A DNA stretch of 64,000 bases from Spirochaetia bacterium (GCA_021736385.1 JAIPFY010000001.1:73457-137456); one strand, 5' to 3'. Counted from the first letter of the stretch, positions 43,567 to 52,776 are shown. A program made the numbers and translations. Notes: a model not told the origin generated them from the letters alone.

Positions 43567-44031
43567 ATGCAAAACATGACAAAAAAAATCTCTTTAGTAT
43601 TTCTGTTACTTATTATTTCAATTTCTGTATTTGCTGATGACAATACGAACAATCAGAATGTTACCGTAAATATCAATGTTTCAGACCTGAAAGAAGAATT
43701 AGGGTTGAATACAGGAATTACAAACATGAGAAATGATCCAAACGTTGGATTTGGTATTTCTACTCCTATCATCGGTACGAATCATGATATCTTTCATGGT
43801 ACAGAAAAATTCACAACAAAGACAACAGGTATTAATGTCTGCTTAGGTTATACTTGGAGAACGTATATGGGTGAGGGACTCCCAACACATGGTGGAGCTT
43901 TTTACTATGAATTTTTCACAATGGCCCTGTTCGTCCCTATGGTTGGGGCTGGATACGATTATCGAATTGGCGAAAACTTCACATTGGGAATTGGATTCCC
44001 AGATATGATTCATGGAAGTATTTCTTTCTGA
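43567..44031 (+). CDS. AT-rich orphan exported protein
   Basis: 154 residues with a signal peptide (KKISLVFLLLIISISVFA, cut before DDNTNNQ). The mature part is Asn/Gly/Thr-rich with repeated aromatic beta-strand-like stretches (INVCLGYTWRTYMG, GAGYDYRIGENFTLGIGFP), resembling a small outer-membrane or surface beta protein. The AGGAG at 43560-43564 is 2 bases from the first ATG and 11 from the second (43576), so the start is uncertain. The gene is far more AT-rich than its neighbours, suggesting recent acquisition. No family is recognised. Confidence 0.65.
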   Translation: MQNMTKKISLVFLLLIISISVFADDNTNNQNVTVNINVSDLKEELGLNTGITNMRNDPNVGFGISTPIIGTNHDIFHGTEKFTTKTTGINVCLGYTWRTYMGEGLPTHGGAFYYEFFTMALFVPMVGAGYDYRIGENFTLGIGFPDMIHGSISF

Positions 44032-44291
44032 TATACTTCCGTTTAACGGGAAAGGGAGCTGGTAGGAAAAACATATTGGCTCTCTTCCTGTATTATAGGA
44101 ACTTAAGAAAACAATCTTCACCAGTTATGGGAAGGGTTCAGAAGATTCAGCTGCTGTCAACAGAAGTTCGTAATTTCAGAAAGGTTCCAGGAGCTCGAAC
44201 TGTCATGAAATCCCTCATACAGTCCTGTCTCCGCTGGCACAGATCCCTGCGGGATCAGTCTTCACCTCTCAGTGATCCCTCATCACGGGCT

Positions 44292-45599
44292 TCAGACGGA
44301 CTCGTTGATCAACGCTGCAGGGTTATCCCCTCCCAGATCCAATCCATTCGTTTCAGGCAGGATCAGAGAGAAGCAAGTGACCCCTATGGTGAACAGCCCG
44401 GCATACAGCAGATACACGATATAGTCAGGCACTCGTGATACCATCAGACCGGCGAACAGGCTGCCGCCAGTCATACCCACTGCGAACATGATCGTTCTCA
44501 AGCCTGCCGCCGTACCTCGCACACGTGCAGGATAACATTCAGCATTATAGAGCTTCACCAGAGAGAACAGTCCCCAGTACCCCATCTGAGCGGTGAACAC
44601 GGTCACATAGAGCATGCTGATCCTTGATGTCTCAGCTGCGAGCACCAACGCGAACACGGAACAACCAAAGAGAGAACTGTACAGGAGCAGTACGGGTTTC
44701 CTTCCGAATCGATCCGCCAGCGATCCTGTGAAGATATATATGGAAAGAGCACCGACGTTCGCGACAGTGAGGATGAGTGCGATGGTATTCTTGCGAACTT
44801 CAGGGTCAGGGAAGCTTGTAGCGAGGGTATGCATCAGATAGTTCTCTATCGTCTGAAAGGATGCAGCATTCAATCCGATGAGCAGCCCGATCCCCATGAA
44901 CACGAACGAGGTCTTCCACCTGTTCTCGATGAAAAGTTCCCTGACCTGGTCCCTGATCATGGAAGGGTGGATACGTAGCGTACTCTTGCGATCCTGCACC
45001 CCTGCTGATCTGCGACTCCTCTCTGCCGGGCTCTCTTTGATCAGAAGGCCAAGCAGGCTGAGCGGCATCGCCAGCCAGCCGAACCAGGTCATTCTCTTCC
45101 ATGATGCAGGGTTGGCTGCCTGGGTCAGAAAGACCTTGAACAGAGGGATCAGGAAGATCCCCAGGACTCCGATCGCTGATATGATATACGAGAATCGCGC
45201 CCGTTTCAGGGGAGGAGCTTCCTCTGCAATGATGATCACCCACAGATCAGAAGAGAAGAAGACGAACATGGCAAACAAGGCATAGCCATACTGCTCGATG
45301 GTCTGAGTCAGACTCAGTAAGAACATGCTCAACCCCATGCCGAAGAACACGATGATGATCATCGTCTTCCTGCCGATCATGTCGGCAAGCAGCAGGGTTA
45401 TGACGACGAAGAACAGACCAAGTGACCCGAAAGCGACAGCCTGATAATAGGAAGAGAGGGTCGTCTGAAAATAATCCAGGACCAGCGTGACATGCATCGT
45501 ATAACCGACAGTCAGATAGCTATCGAAGATCTCATATAACCCCAGGTAGAGAAGCAGGAACCCGAAGTATCTGTTGCGTGCTTTCGGTATCATCCTCAT
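44292..45599 (-). CDS. MFS transporter
   Basis: About 435 residues with twelve predicted transmembrane segments and the sugar-porter/MHS-like loop signature between segments 2 and 3 (LADMIGRKTMIII), repeated between 8 and 9 (GSLADRFGRKPVLLLYS). NAECYPARVRGTAAG is a typical segment 10-11 motif, and it ends at ILPETNGLDL. It probably imports a sugar, organic acid or aromatic compound by proton or ion symport. The start at ATG 45599 (MRMIPKARNR) is chosen because the preceding 25 residues of the ORF are polar and lie in the divergent promoter region. It is divergent from the adenylating enzyme gene at 45685. Confidence 0.85.
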   Translation of the reverse strand: MRMIPKARNRYFGFLLLYLGLYEIFDSYLTVGYTMHVTLVLDYFQTTLSSYYQAVAFGSLGLFFVVITLLLADMIGRKTMIIIVFFGMGLSMFLLSLTQTIEQYGYALFAMFVFFSSDLWVIIIAEEAPPLKRARFSYIISAIGVLGIFLIPLFKVFLTQAANPASWKRMTWFGWLAMPLSLLGLLIKESPAERSRRSAGVQDRKSTLRIHPSMIRDQVRELFIENRWKTSFVFMGIGLLIGLNAASFQTIENYLMHTLATSFPDPEVRKNTIALILTVANVGALSIYIFTGSLADRFGRKPVLLLYSSLFGCSVFALVLAAETSRISMLYVTVFTAQMGYWGLFSLVKLYNAECYPARVRGTAAGLRTIMFAVGMTGGSLFAGLMVSRVPDYIVYLLYAGLFTIGVTCFSLILPETNGLDLGGDNPAALINESV

Positions 45600-45649
45600 G
45601 ATTGTACTGTACCCTGTTCCCTGTGTAAATAAATATTCATACAAAGTGT

Positions 45650-45679
45650 TTGACTTATAGGATGATCGATACATACAAT
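45650..45679 (+). promoter_or_regulatory. Promoter of the adenylating-enzyme gene
   Basis: TTGACT (45650-45655), 18-bp spacer, TACAAT (45674-45679). The expected RNA start coincides with the ATG at 45685, so the message may be leaderless. No ribosome binding site precedes that ATG. Confidence 0.45.
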
Positions 45680-45684
45680 TTCAT

Positions 45685-47325
45685 ATGGCATTAACAACAT
45701 CTCACATCGCAAAAAGACTCTTCTGTGTCTCACCGGAGCAGAGGATCGAAGACCACCGATCCCTGCTTACGACCATATCGACGCAAGCTGCTGAAGCAGA
45801 CCTGCTGTACGGGAGGCGGGTCCCGATGATCACCGATCCGGAAGAGATGAGCGGGTCACCGATCATGACCTCTGACCGGATCGCACGGACCCTTGGAGAA
45901 CACCCCATCGAATCTGTTCTGAACACCCCGCATGCCTACTGCTGGAAGACTTCAGGCTATTCAGGAGTCTCGAAGACCTTCTACTATTCACAGGAAGATG
46001 CCCAGTCGTTTGCCGACATCTGGGCAGCCTATGCATGGCTGACAGGAGTTCGATCGAATAGTTCCTTCTGGAACTTCGGTTCCAAGAGACCGATGGTCTC
46101 GGGAGAGCTTCTGGAATTGGTGAAAGACCGGTTCGTGACAAGCGGGGGGTTGTATACTCCCATAAAGAATGGATTGGACTTTGTCAAAGCACTGAAGAAA
46201 GCTTCACGAAGCACGGGAGCCGATGTCATCGCGGGTCCGACGATCGCGTATTACCTCATATGCAGAGCAGTCCGTGATGAACGGTATATGCAGGAGAGTG
46301 TGAAAAGAGTGCTGGAAAATGATATGCACCTGCCCTCCTTCCTCGCACGACACACTTCCAGGATGGTCCTGTCAGGTTTCGACAGTACAAGACTCAGCAG
46401 GACCATGGAACAGATGTATATCGGGTTCTCCTATGCAGAGCCCCTCTCCTCCTACATGGAGATGATCCAGGAGCATTTCCCGAACCTCAGGATGCACGAT
46501 GTCTACGGGAGTACAGAGGTGCCGATCATCGGGGCTACGCTGCATCATGAAGATGATGCTCTTGCTCTGCTGATGCCTGCACTCTATGCTGAGCTTGCTG
46601 ATCCCCTGGAGGTCTATAAGGCAAAGAAGAATCCGGATTATGGTGTTCCGACCATCCCCTGGTACAAGTGGGAACAGGGGATGACCGGAGAACTCATCAT
46701 CTCCCGTCCGGGTACCGCACTCCCTTTGCTGCGCTATGCCACCGGGGATCTCCTGGAGATCGTCGATCCTATCAGATCATTCATCCCCGGCACCGCATCA
46801 TCATACCCCGAAGAGGGTATTGAAGCGGTACCGGCCCCGGCGATCAGGGTCATCGCCCGATCCGCAGATGCCATCGATTTCGAGACCGATGAGGAGATGG
46901 GCTCCTTCATGGGAAAGAAGATATACACTCCACAGATACAGCAGGCGATCCTCTCCCTTCCCGGCATCGTCTGGTGGGAACTGTTCCGGGTGAGAAACGG
47001 GGACAAGGGACCCGGTCCCTTGATCTTCCTGATCTATCCCGAACGTATCCCGGAGGATGTGGAAGGCTTCACGGAAACCATACGGAAAGCCCTCATGTAC
47101 AAGACCCCTGATGAGACTGAGACGATCAAATCAGCAGAGAGCATGGGATTGCTTGAGATACGGATAACTCACCCCGAGGCCTTCGCTGAGATCCAGTCAG
47201 AGATCCTTGACAAGATAGATTCCTCTTCGTTGGGACAGCTGAAACCCCGTCATATCTTCACGGTGAAAGACAGGATCGATTTTTCCAGAAAGACCAGCAG
47301 GAAACTCGTCAGAGCCCTGAGATGA
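45685..47325 (+). CDS. GH3/PaaK-like acyl-adenylating enzyme
   Basis: 546 residues of the ANL superfamily, closest by motif order to the GH3 auxin-responsive-promoter family and phenylacetate-CoA ligase. It has a phosphate loop KTSGYSGVSKTFYYS (residue about 90), an adenine motif MHDVYGSTEVP (about 272), and TGELIISRPGTALPLLRYATGDLLE, with Asp contacting ribose. Such enzymes activate a carboxylate as acyl-AMP and transfer it to an amine, CoA or other acceptor. The acceptor and acid are unknown. It lies divergent from an MFS transporter and convergent with an RND exporter. The lack of ribosome binding site with a promoter just upstream suggests a leaderless mRNA. Confidence 0.65.
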   Translation: MALTTSHIAKRLFCVSPEQRIEDHRSLLTTISTQAAEADLLYGRRVPMITDPEEMSGSPIMTSDRIARTLGEHPIESVLNTPHAYCWKTSGYSGVSKTFYYSQEDAQSFADIWAAYAWLTGVRSNSSFWNFGSKRPMVSGELLELVKDRFVTSGGLYTPIKNGLDFVKALKKASRSTGADVIAGPTIAYYLICRAVRDERYMQESVKRVLENDMHLPSFLARHTSRMVLSGFDSTRLSRTMEQMYIGFSYAEPLSSYMEMIQEHFPNLRMHDVYGSTEVPIIGATLHHEDDALALLMPALYAELADPLEVYKAKKNPDYGVPTIPWYKWEQGMTGELIISRPGTALPLLRYATGDLLEIVDPIRSFIPGTASSYPEEGIEAVPAPAIRVIARSADAIDFETDEEMGSFMGKKIYTPQIQQAILSLPGIVWWELFRVRNGDKGPGPLIFLIYPERIPEDVEGFTETIRKALMYKTPDETETIKSAESMGLLEIRITHPEAFAEIQSEILDKIDSSSLGQLKPRHIFTVKDRIDFSRKTSRKLVRALR

Positions 47326-47334
47326 CCCCACAGG

Positions 47335-47355
47335 GTGCAGTCTCAGGAACTGCAC
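47335..47355. terminator. Hairpin between convergent genes
   Basis: GTGCAGT, loop CTCAGGA, ACTGCAC: a perfect 7-bp stem in the 78-bp gap between the adenylating enzyme (plus) and the RND exporter (minus). No T-tract. Confidence 0.3.
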
Positions 47356-47403
47356 AGCACTACCACATGACTTCTGTCTGAGCAGGCTCTGTGCTTTGGA
47401 TCC

Positions 47404-49773
47404 TCACACACCGGTTTCAGGATCATGTATGAGACGCCGGTCCTTTGCTGATCCGAAGACAGCGAGGAGTGCCGGCAGGAAGATGAGGGTCCCCACCATC
47501 GTCGAAACAAGGGCTACCGAGACAAGCAGCCCAAAGACTGCGATCCCCTTGAACGCAGCTGCTGTGAGTACCATCATACCGGCAAAGATGGAGACTGTCG
47601 TGAGGAGGATAGGTCTTCCGGTCATCCGCAGGGTCGCCACCAGAGCCGATCGAATATCATGTTCCTGCATGCTCCTCTGTTTGATATATTGAAGCATGAA
47701 ATGGATCGCATCATCCACACCTACGCCTATTGCGACACTGGAGACCATGAGGGTTATCATATCCCGCGGGATCCCGAATGCGACCATCACGATGGTGTTC
47801 ATCATCAATCCGAAGGCCAGAGGAACAAGGATCAGGAGACTGTATCGAAAGACCCGGAAGATGCCGAAGGTGATAAGGAATATACAGAGCATGGAGATCA
47901 GTACCGACATGACCTGATCCTTATCCATGATGGTGCTGAGATTGAGATAGATCAGAGCATTACACCACACCTCATGTCCGATCTCAGCGGGAAGGTACTC
48001 TTCGATGGTGGCATGCATATAGGTGTATAGATCAAAAAAAGCCTGATCATTCACCAGGAGTCCAGTCTCTGGATTACGTACCTGGCAGTTGATGGTTATT
48101 TCTGAGTAATCCTGGTTGATGAGGGTCTTAGCCATGGCGTCTGTGGTCTGCTGATCGAACAACTTGAAGAACCGACTCACGACCATGGTCAGACCACGAC
48201 TCTCAGGCAGTCCCCGTTCACCTGTCATGATCTGATTGATGTCCTCAAGGTAGCTTGTATACGATCTGACTGCCTGAACAGAGGGATCAGAAAGGAGTTC
48301 CTGTTCGAACTGCGACACGTTCTGCACGATGTCTTCCCGCAGGAAGTAATCTTTCTGATCACCGGGGGCCTTCAAGGTGATATTCACCGGCTGGAAACTG
48401 CCAAGCCTCTCTGTAAGATATATGAGATCCTGAACCATCGGTTCTTTCTTGGGGAAATAGTTCAGATAATCTGATTGATGGGTCATGTTCGGGTTCACTA
48501 TGAGAAAGGTCACCAGGATGCAGACAAGGATCCCAAGAATAAGGTAGCGTGCTGAGAATATCCTCTCTGCCAGTCTGCCCATGAATTGCGTCAGCGGTCC
48601 GCTGCGGACTGCTGACGCATGTGCTGAAGCAGGTGCAGGGAGCAGCTGCAGCACCGCTGGAAGGAAGAAGAGGGAGAGCAGAGCACAGCTGATGATGCCG
48701 AAGGCTGAGGCAAGACCGAAATCCCGTGTCTGGCTCAGAGAAGTCGTCAGCAGACTCAGGAACCCTGCTGCAGTGGTCAGGCTTGCCAGGAGTATCGTCC
48801 CTGAGATCCTGCGGACCCCCAGTATGATCCAACGGCCATCTGTCACCTTCTCCGGCAGGCAGCGGTAATACTCATTGAGAAGATGAATACTGTAGGAAGT
48901 ACCAAGGGTTATCACCAGGGGCGGCATCATGATCCCGATGATCGTCAATTCAATACCAAAGATCACCATCAGTCCCAGACTCCAGATCATGCCGATCATG
49001 ACACTCAGAAACGGAAGGATCACGGCACGCAGGGACCTGAATCCCAGATAGAAGAACAGGAGGATGCATAGGCTGCTGAGGACCAGGAGGATGGAGAGAT
49101 CCTTGGACATATAGGTCTCTGTTCTGGCAGTGAATACATAGTCCCCGCTGGAATAGACCGTGTAATACTGCTTCAGAGGTTCGATCAGGGAGTTGAACCT
49201 CTGCATGAACAGCTGGGTATCATCGACCCCGCTGCAGTAAAAACAGGCTGAGATCATCAGGGAGTCCTCTGATCTCACACTCCCTGTCAGTGTCGGATCT
49301 CCGGTGAATGTCCGTATATAGGCTTCAAGCTCAGTGTGATCCCGGGGAGCTCTGCCCTCCGGTCCCGCAGTCGAGACGACCAGTCTTGATCCATCCTTTT
49401 TGAACGATATCGAGTTGAACGGATTGATGCTCTCATCTATCCCGTCAAGAGCTTCGATCTCATGTATGACTCGTTCGAACATCTGGAGGCCCTCAAGATC
49501 AAAGACATCTTTCTTGTCACCCTCGATGGCCAGGATGAGCATCCGATAGGTTCCATCTTCAAAGCCATGCTGCTCAAGGATCCGCTTCACCCCGTCATCT
49601 TCAGGGACGAGATTGTGAATGTTCGAATCCATCGTGATCCCTGCAGCAAAGAATCCCAAGACCAGAGTGAGTATAACTGTTATTCCTATGATAAGGATCG
49701 GATGAGCACCTGACCACTCGAACACAGTTCGCCGTGAACCCATACGCTTATTCAGTACGTGCACCTCTTTCAT
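47404..49773 (-). CDS. RND-superfamily exporter, MMPL type
   Basis: About 789 residues in two homologous halves, each with one transmembrane segment, a large extracytoplasmic loop and a bundle of five more segments. Characteristic parts are GIMMPPLVITLGTSYSIHLLNEY in half one and VSSVAIGVGVDDAIHFMLQY in half two, with the GxxxD motif (GVGVDD) used for proton relay. Members export lipids, hopanoids, siderophores or lipoproteins. Start ATG 49773 is a choice among several, since the track ORF extends 22 codons upstream. It lies 43 bp after the LacI gene and is probably the last gene of the SnoaL/LacI operon, so its cargo may be the product of the SnoaL-like proteins (inference). Confidence 0.85.
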   Translation of the reverse strand: MKEVHVLNKRMGSRRTVFEWSGAHPILIIGITVILTLVLGFFAAGITMDSNIHNLVPEDDGVKRILEQHGFEDGTYRMLILAIEGDKKDVFDLEGLQMFERVIHEIEALDGIDESINPFNSISFKKDGSRLVVSTAGPEGRAPRDHTELEAYIRTFTGDPTLTGSVRSEDSLMISACFYCSGVDDTQLFMQRFNSLIEPLKQYYTVYSSGDYVFTARTETYMSKDLSILLVLSSLCILLFFYLGFRSLRAVILPFLSVMIGMIWSLGLMVIFGIELTIIGIMMPPLVITLGTSYSIHLLNEYYRCLPEKVTDGRWIILGVRRISGTILLASLTTAAGFLSLLTTSLSQTRDFGLASAFGIISCALLSLFFLPAVLQLLPAPASAHASAVRSGPLTQFMGRLAERIFSARYLILGILVCILVTFLIVNPNMTHQSDYLNYFPKKEPMVQDLIYLTERLGSFQPVNITLKAPGDQKDYFLREDIVQNVSQFEQELLSDPSVQAVRSYTSYLEDINQIMTGERGLPESRGLTMVVSRFFKLFDQQTTDAMAKTLINQDYSEITINCQVRNPETGLLVNDQAFFDLYTYMHATIEEYLPAEIGHEVWCNALIYLNLSTIMDKDQVMSVLISMLCIFLITFGIFRVFRYSLLILVPLAFGLMMNTIVMVAFGIPRDMITLMVSSVAIGVGVDDAIHFMLQYIKQRSMQEHDIRSALVATLRMTGRPILLTTVSIFAGMMVLTAAAFKGIAVFGLLVSVALVSTMVGTLIFLPALLAVFGSAKDRRLIHDPETGV

Positions 49774-49816
49774 ACATCCCACAACTATATACCAGAATGT
49801 AATCACCAGCAAGAAG

Positions 49817-50887
49817 TTATCGTTGCAGCATGCCCTCACGGGATCTGTGCGGCAGGTTGGAGCGGAAGGTCCTCACCGAATCGCGAAGGATGAGTTCCCC
49901 TTCGAAGAGCTGTGGCCCTCGTGCTGTCGGTGTACTCAACTGCCAGGAGAGCAGGAGTTCGATCGCTGCATCGACCATGGCAACGATGGGCTGTCCGATA
50001 GTGGTGAGCCTGAAGGCATCCATCCGCCCCTCATCGATGTCATCGAACCCGATGACTGAAAGTTCTTCCGGGATCTTCAGCCCGAGCCTGCAGCGGGCAG
50101 CATCCATAACTCCCAATGCGATGATATCGGTCACACAGCAGATGGCATCAGGAGGCTGCTCATCAGTCAGGAGTCTGATCGCTGCTGCATACCCCTCATC
50201 ATAGGAGAAACCAGCCTCCTCGACCACACACTCTGAGATCCCCTGTTCATGGAGAAATCCGGTATAGCCTGCCAGCCGGTCACGACTGGAGTGCTCATCC
50301 TCTTTCGCAGAGATGAAGGCATATCGTTCATGACCGGACTGATAGAGCAGACGGGCTACGGCACGGCCGCCGGCAGCATCGTTCAGACAGATCGTATGAG
50401 CCGTGACATCCGGTATGTTCCTGTCAAAGATGATGACCGGTATACCCTGTCCCGAACACCGATCAATAAACTCATGAGACACACTGACCCCTACGATGAT
50501 CAGGGAATCGACTCGGTACTCGATGAGCCGATCGAGGACACTCCCCAGCTCCTCATCCTCAGAGGCATTGAAGAGCAGCAGCTGCAGCCCTGCCTCATGC
50601 AGCTTCTTCGTGAAGAGCTTCAGGAGTTTATAGTAGTAGGAACTGACAGAGTCATTGATCGTGAGCCCGATGATATGGGTATTCCGAGATGCCATGCCGC
50701 GAGCCAGAGCATCGGGACGGTAATCGAGTTCTTTCACGGCAGCCAGGACTTTCTGCCGAAGACCTTCAGAGAGTCTCCCCGCCGGGTTCAGTGCCCGGGA
50801 GACCGTCGATTGTGAGACCCCTGCCCTTCTGGCTACATCGATCGAGGTGATTCGTCGGGCGGAGCCCTGCTCTTCTGTACTGCTCAT
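49817..50887 (-). CDS. LacI-family transcriptional regulator
   Basis: 356 residues. N-terminal helix-turn-helix and hinge helix: SIDVARRAGVSQSTVSRALN, LDYRPDALARGMASR. The periplasmic-binding-like ligand domain follows with IIGLTINDSVSSYYYKLLK and the dimer/ligand region DAICCVTDIIALGVMDAAR and ELSVIGFDDIDEGR. It is third in the minus-strand operon behind the palindrome-flanked promoter at 52068-52140. The palindromes have the central CG usual for LacI-family operators, so autorepression of the whole operon is likely. The ligand is unknown and need not be a sugar. Confidence 0.92.
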   Translation of the reverse strand: MSSTEEQGSARRITSIDVARRAGVSQSTVSRALNPAGRLSEGLRQKVLAAVKELDYRPDALARGMASRNTHIIGLTINDSVSSYYYKLLKLFTKKLHEAGLQLLLFNASEDEELGSVLDRLIEYRVDSLIIVGVSVSHEFIDRCSGQGIPVIIFDRNIPDVTAHTICLNDAAGGRAVARLLYQSGHERYAFISAKEDEHSSRDRLAGYTGFLHEQGISECVVEEAGFSYDEGYAAAIRLLTDEQPPDAICCVTDIIALGVMDAARCRLGLKIPEELSVIGFDDIDEGRMDAFRLTTIGQPIVAMVDAAIELLLSWQLSTPTARGPQLFEGELILRDSVRTFRSNLPHRSREGMLQR

Positions 50888-50912
50888 AGCATCCTATATC
50901 CCCACTTTGATC

Positions 50913-50937
50913 CCGGGGAGAGTCAGCCCCTCCCCGG
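50913..50937 (-). terminator. Intra-operon hairpin before the LacI gene
   Basis: CCGGGGAG, 9-base loop, CTCCCCGG: a perfect 8-bp GC stem in the 54-bp gap between the second SnoaL-like gene and the LacI gene. With no T-tract, it may reduce read-through or mark an RNA-processing site. Confidence 0.35.
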
Positions 50938-50941
50938 CACC

Positions 50942-51457
50942 CTATGCCTCGTCCGAGGTACACACATCCCTGATAAACGAGTAGCTGATGGAGTTATGCT
51001 CTTCAGTGACTTTCCAGCTTCCATCCACCCTGTTGATGAACATCATGCTCAGACCAAGACAGCCATCCCCCAGCACCTTACCTGTCGGAGGTCCGAATTT
51101 GGAGTGGTTGGTGTTAGTCCCATGATACCGCATCCTTCTCCACACCTTGTACCCTGAGTCTGCATCACCTGCTACGATCAGACTCTCCAGGTCAACGTTC
51201 AGATCAGGGAAGGTCGCAAAGAACTCCAGCAGGTCAGATACGAGGTTCTCGACCCCAAGGATCTTGATCCTGTTCTCCTTTCGGTAGATGATATTCTTAT
51301 CATAGTAGTCATAGATCAGTCCCAGCATCTTGAAATCATAGACCAGTTTGGTATAGTCCCTGATGAAGGCTCTTACATCCTCTTTCGTGGAGAACGTATT
51401 AGCTTCTATGCCTCTTCGAAGGGCTTTGATCTCATCTGAATATCTATCACACATCAT
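50942..51457 (-). CDS. SnoaL-like domain protein, second of a tandem pair
   Basis: About 171 residues with an NTF2/SnoaL-like fold: VRAFIRDYTKLVYDFKMLGLIYD, then LEFFATFPDLNVDLESLIVAGD, MRYHGTNTNHSKFGPPTGK and VDGSWKVTEEHNS. The AxFPDL-type segment and the following polar strand are usual in SnoaL polyketide-cyclase and ester-cyclase relatives. It is clearly paralogous to the protein encoded just upstream, and both keep the same spacing of these motifs, so they may form a heterodimer (inference). The track ORF begins 13 codons earlier. ATG 51457 is preferred because GGAGGAG lies upstream, spanning the previous gene's stop. Confidence 0.8.
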   Translation of the reverse strand: MMCDRYSDEIKALRRGIEANTFSTKEDVRAFIRDYTKLVYDFKMLGLIYDYYDKNIIYRKENRIKILGVENLVSDLLEFFATFPDLNVDLESLIVAGDADSGYKVWRRMRYHGTNTNHSKFGPPTGKVLGDGCLGLSMMFINRVDGSWKVTEEHNSISYSFIRDVCTSDEA

Positions 51458-51464
51458 CACAGCG

Positions 51465-52034
51465 CTACTCCTCCCCTGCTGATTCTTCACAGGCACTTGC
51501 GACCATCTCAGTGGATCTATCTTTTGTCATGATCTCTTCGAGTGAATCCCCACTTCTCACAAGCCATTCCTCGACGATCTTCCATCTCCCATCAACCTTT
51601 TGGACCAGACATTCGCAGAGACCGAGACAGAGATTGTCGTCTGGAGACAGACTCTTTCCGCTCGGCTCTCCATACGAGCTGTATCCGGTATTCTCCCCCT
51701 TATAGTAGAGGGACTGTCCGAACCGGTATCCATCCTCAGGATTTCCCTCTGCGAATATATCGAGGAACTCGAACTGGAGATTCGGGAAAGCTGCCATGAA
51801 ACTCAGGGTAGCCGCGATAACCCCCTCATAGCCTGTAGCGGTCACTCCACCCTCCCGATGAATCACGATATCATCGGTATAGAAGTCATAACACAGACCT
51901 ACGAGTTTCTTGTTCCAGATCAGGTTCGTATATTCCTTGAACAGTCTGGCAACTGCTTCGGGGGTCTCGAACTCACAGGTATCACAGTAATCATTGAATC
52001 GCTTACGCTCTTCGAGCATCTGTCTGATATCCAT
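51465..52034 (-). CDS. SnoaL-like domain protein, first of a tandem pair
   Basis: About 189 residues: VARLFKEYTNLIWNKKLVGLCYD, then LSFMAAFPNLQFEFLDIFAEG, LYYKGENTGYSSYGEPSGK and VDGRWKIVEEW. This matches the downstream paralogue motif by motif. SnoaL-like proteins catalyse cyclisation, hydration or isomerisation of small hydrophobic molecules or simply bind them. The start is ATG 52034 with GGAGG 5 bases upstream, rather than the track start 26 codons earlier that would overlap the operator. It is the first gene of the operon whose promoter is bracketed by GAATACGTATTC palindromes. Confidence 0.82.
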   Translation of the reverse strand: MDIRQMLEERKRFNDYCDTCEFETPEAVARLFKEYTNLIWNKKLVGLCYDFYTDDIVIHREGGVTATGYEGVIAATLSFMAAFPNLQFEFLDIFAEGNPEDGYRFGQSLYYKGENTGYSSYGEPSGKSLSPDDNLCLGLCECLVQKVDGRWKIVEEWLVRSGDSLEEIMTKDRSTEMVASACEESAGEE

Positions 52035-52067
52035 CAACTCCTCCAATATCTTATAGATCGTCAGCCT

Positions 52068-52140
52068 ATGGTAAGAATACGTATTCTTACCATGATCACC
52101 AGTATAACACATATATCAAATAATTCAAGAATACGTATTC
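52068..52140 (-). promoter_or_regulatory. Promoter bracketed by two GAATACGTATTC palindromes
   Basis: Minus-strand TTGAAT (52123-52128), 16 bp, TATACT (52101-52106), with RNA start near 52094. A perfect 26-bp palindrome (half ATGGTAAGAATAC, 52068-52093) covers the first transcribed bases. A 12-bp copy of its core, GAATACGTATTC, lies at 52129-52140 directly against the -35. Centres are 54 bp apart, about five helical turns, which suits cooperative binding by a dimer of dimers such as a LacI-family tetramer. Confidence 0.75.
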
Positions 52141-52776
52141 CAACTATCTGGCTGAAACGATCATATCCACAGACAGCCGTCATATACCACAGTCGCAAAA
52201 TCCTCTCCTGGTGAAGCAGAAGCATTCGGCTGTATTTCTCCCAGCGTCAGATCTCCGTCATACGTTTCACATGAATAGTCTGATGATACGAGTATGATCT
52301 GCAGGAGCGCACCGGATCCTGCCAGAGGGAACCAGGAGGTTCAAGATCCTTGACGACATCAAGGATCTTGAACAAGTCCCCTGATGCTGATCGTGAATGA
52401 GTGAGCATGAGGGGGTTCTGCAGTCCTTCTTTCGGTCTTCCCCCTCTGGCTGTCGACTGAATTGCTGTCTGAGGTCCTGACTCAGAAGGGTGAAGGCCCT
52501 CTTCACTACCCGGGGACTCTTCTGTTCCGAGAAAAGAGACTGGTACAGTACGCATGCATTTCGAGCACCCCAACGGGCAAATCCGCAAAGGTATCAAGAC
52601 CCCGGTATCCCTGCCCTGCGATAGGATGTATGCATGATCACTGCTGCGCTACCCCCCCCATCTCGAAGCATATGAGACCGATACGATCATCTCCGATGTC
52701 ACGGTCATGAACGACGTATCTCGAGTTTCGGAGCATCGTGATGAAGAAGACCGCATCTATCCTACCGACAGACCGC
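52141..52776. other. Intergenic region with a strong hairpin
   Basis: About 635 bp with no convincing gene. Short overlapping ORFs on both strands lack ribosome binding sites. The notable element is a 15-bp hairpin at 52339-52373. Confidence 0.4.
52339..52373. terminator. Perfect 15-bp hairpin
   Basis: GTTCAAGATCCTTGA, loop CGACA, TCAAGGATCTTGAAC. It is not followed by T-residues and is over 400 bp from the diguanylate-cyclase stop, so it may be a structured RNA end or a mobile repeat rather than that gene's terminator. Confidence 0.4.
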
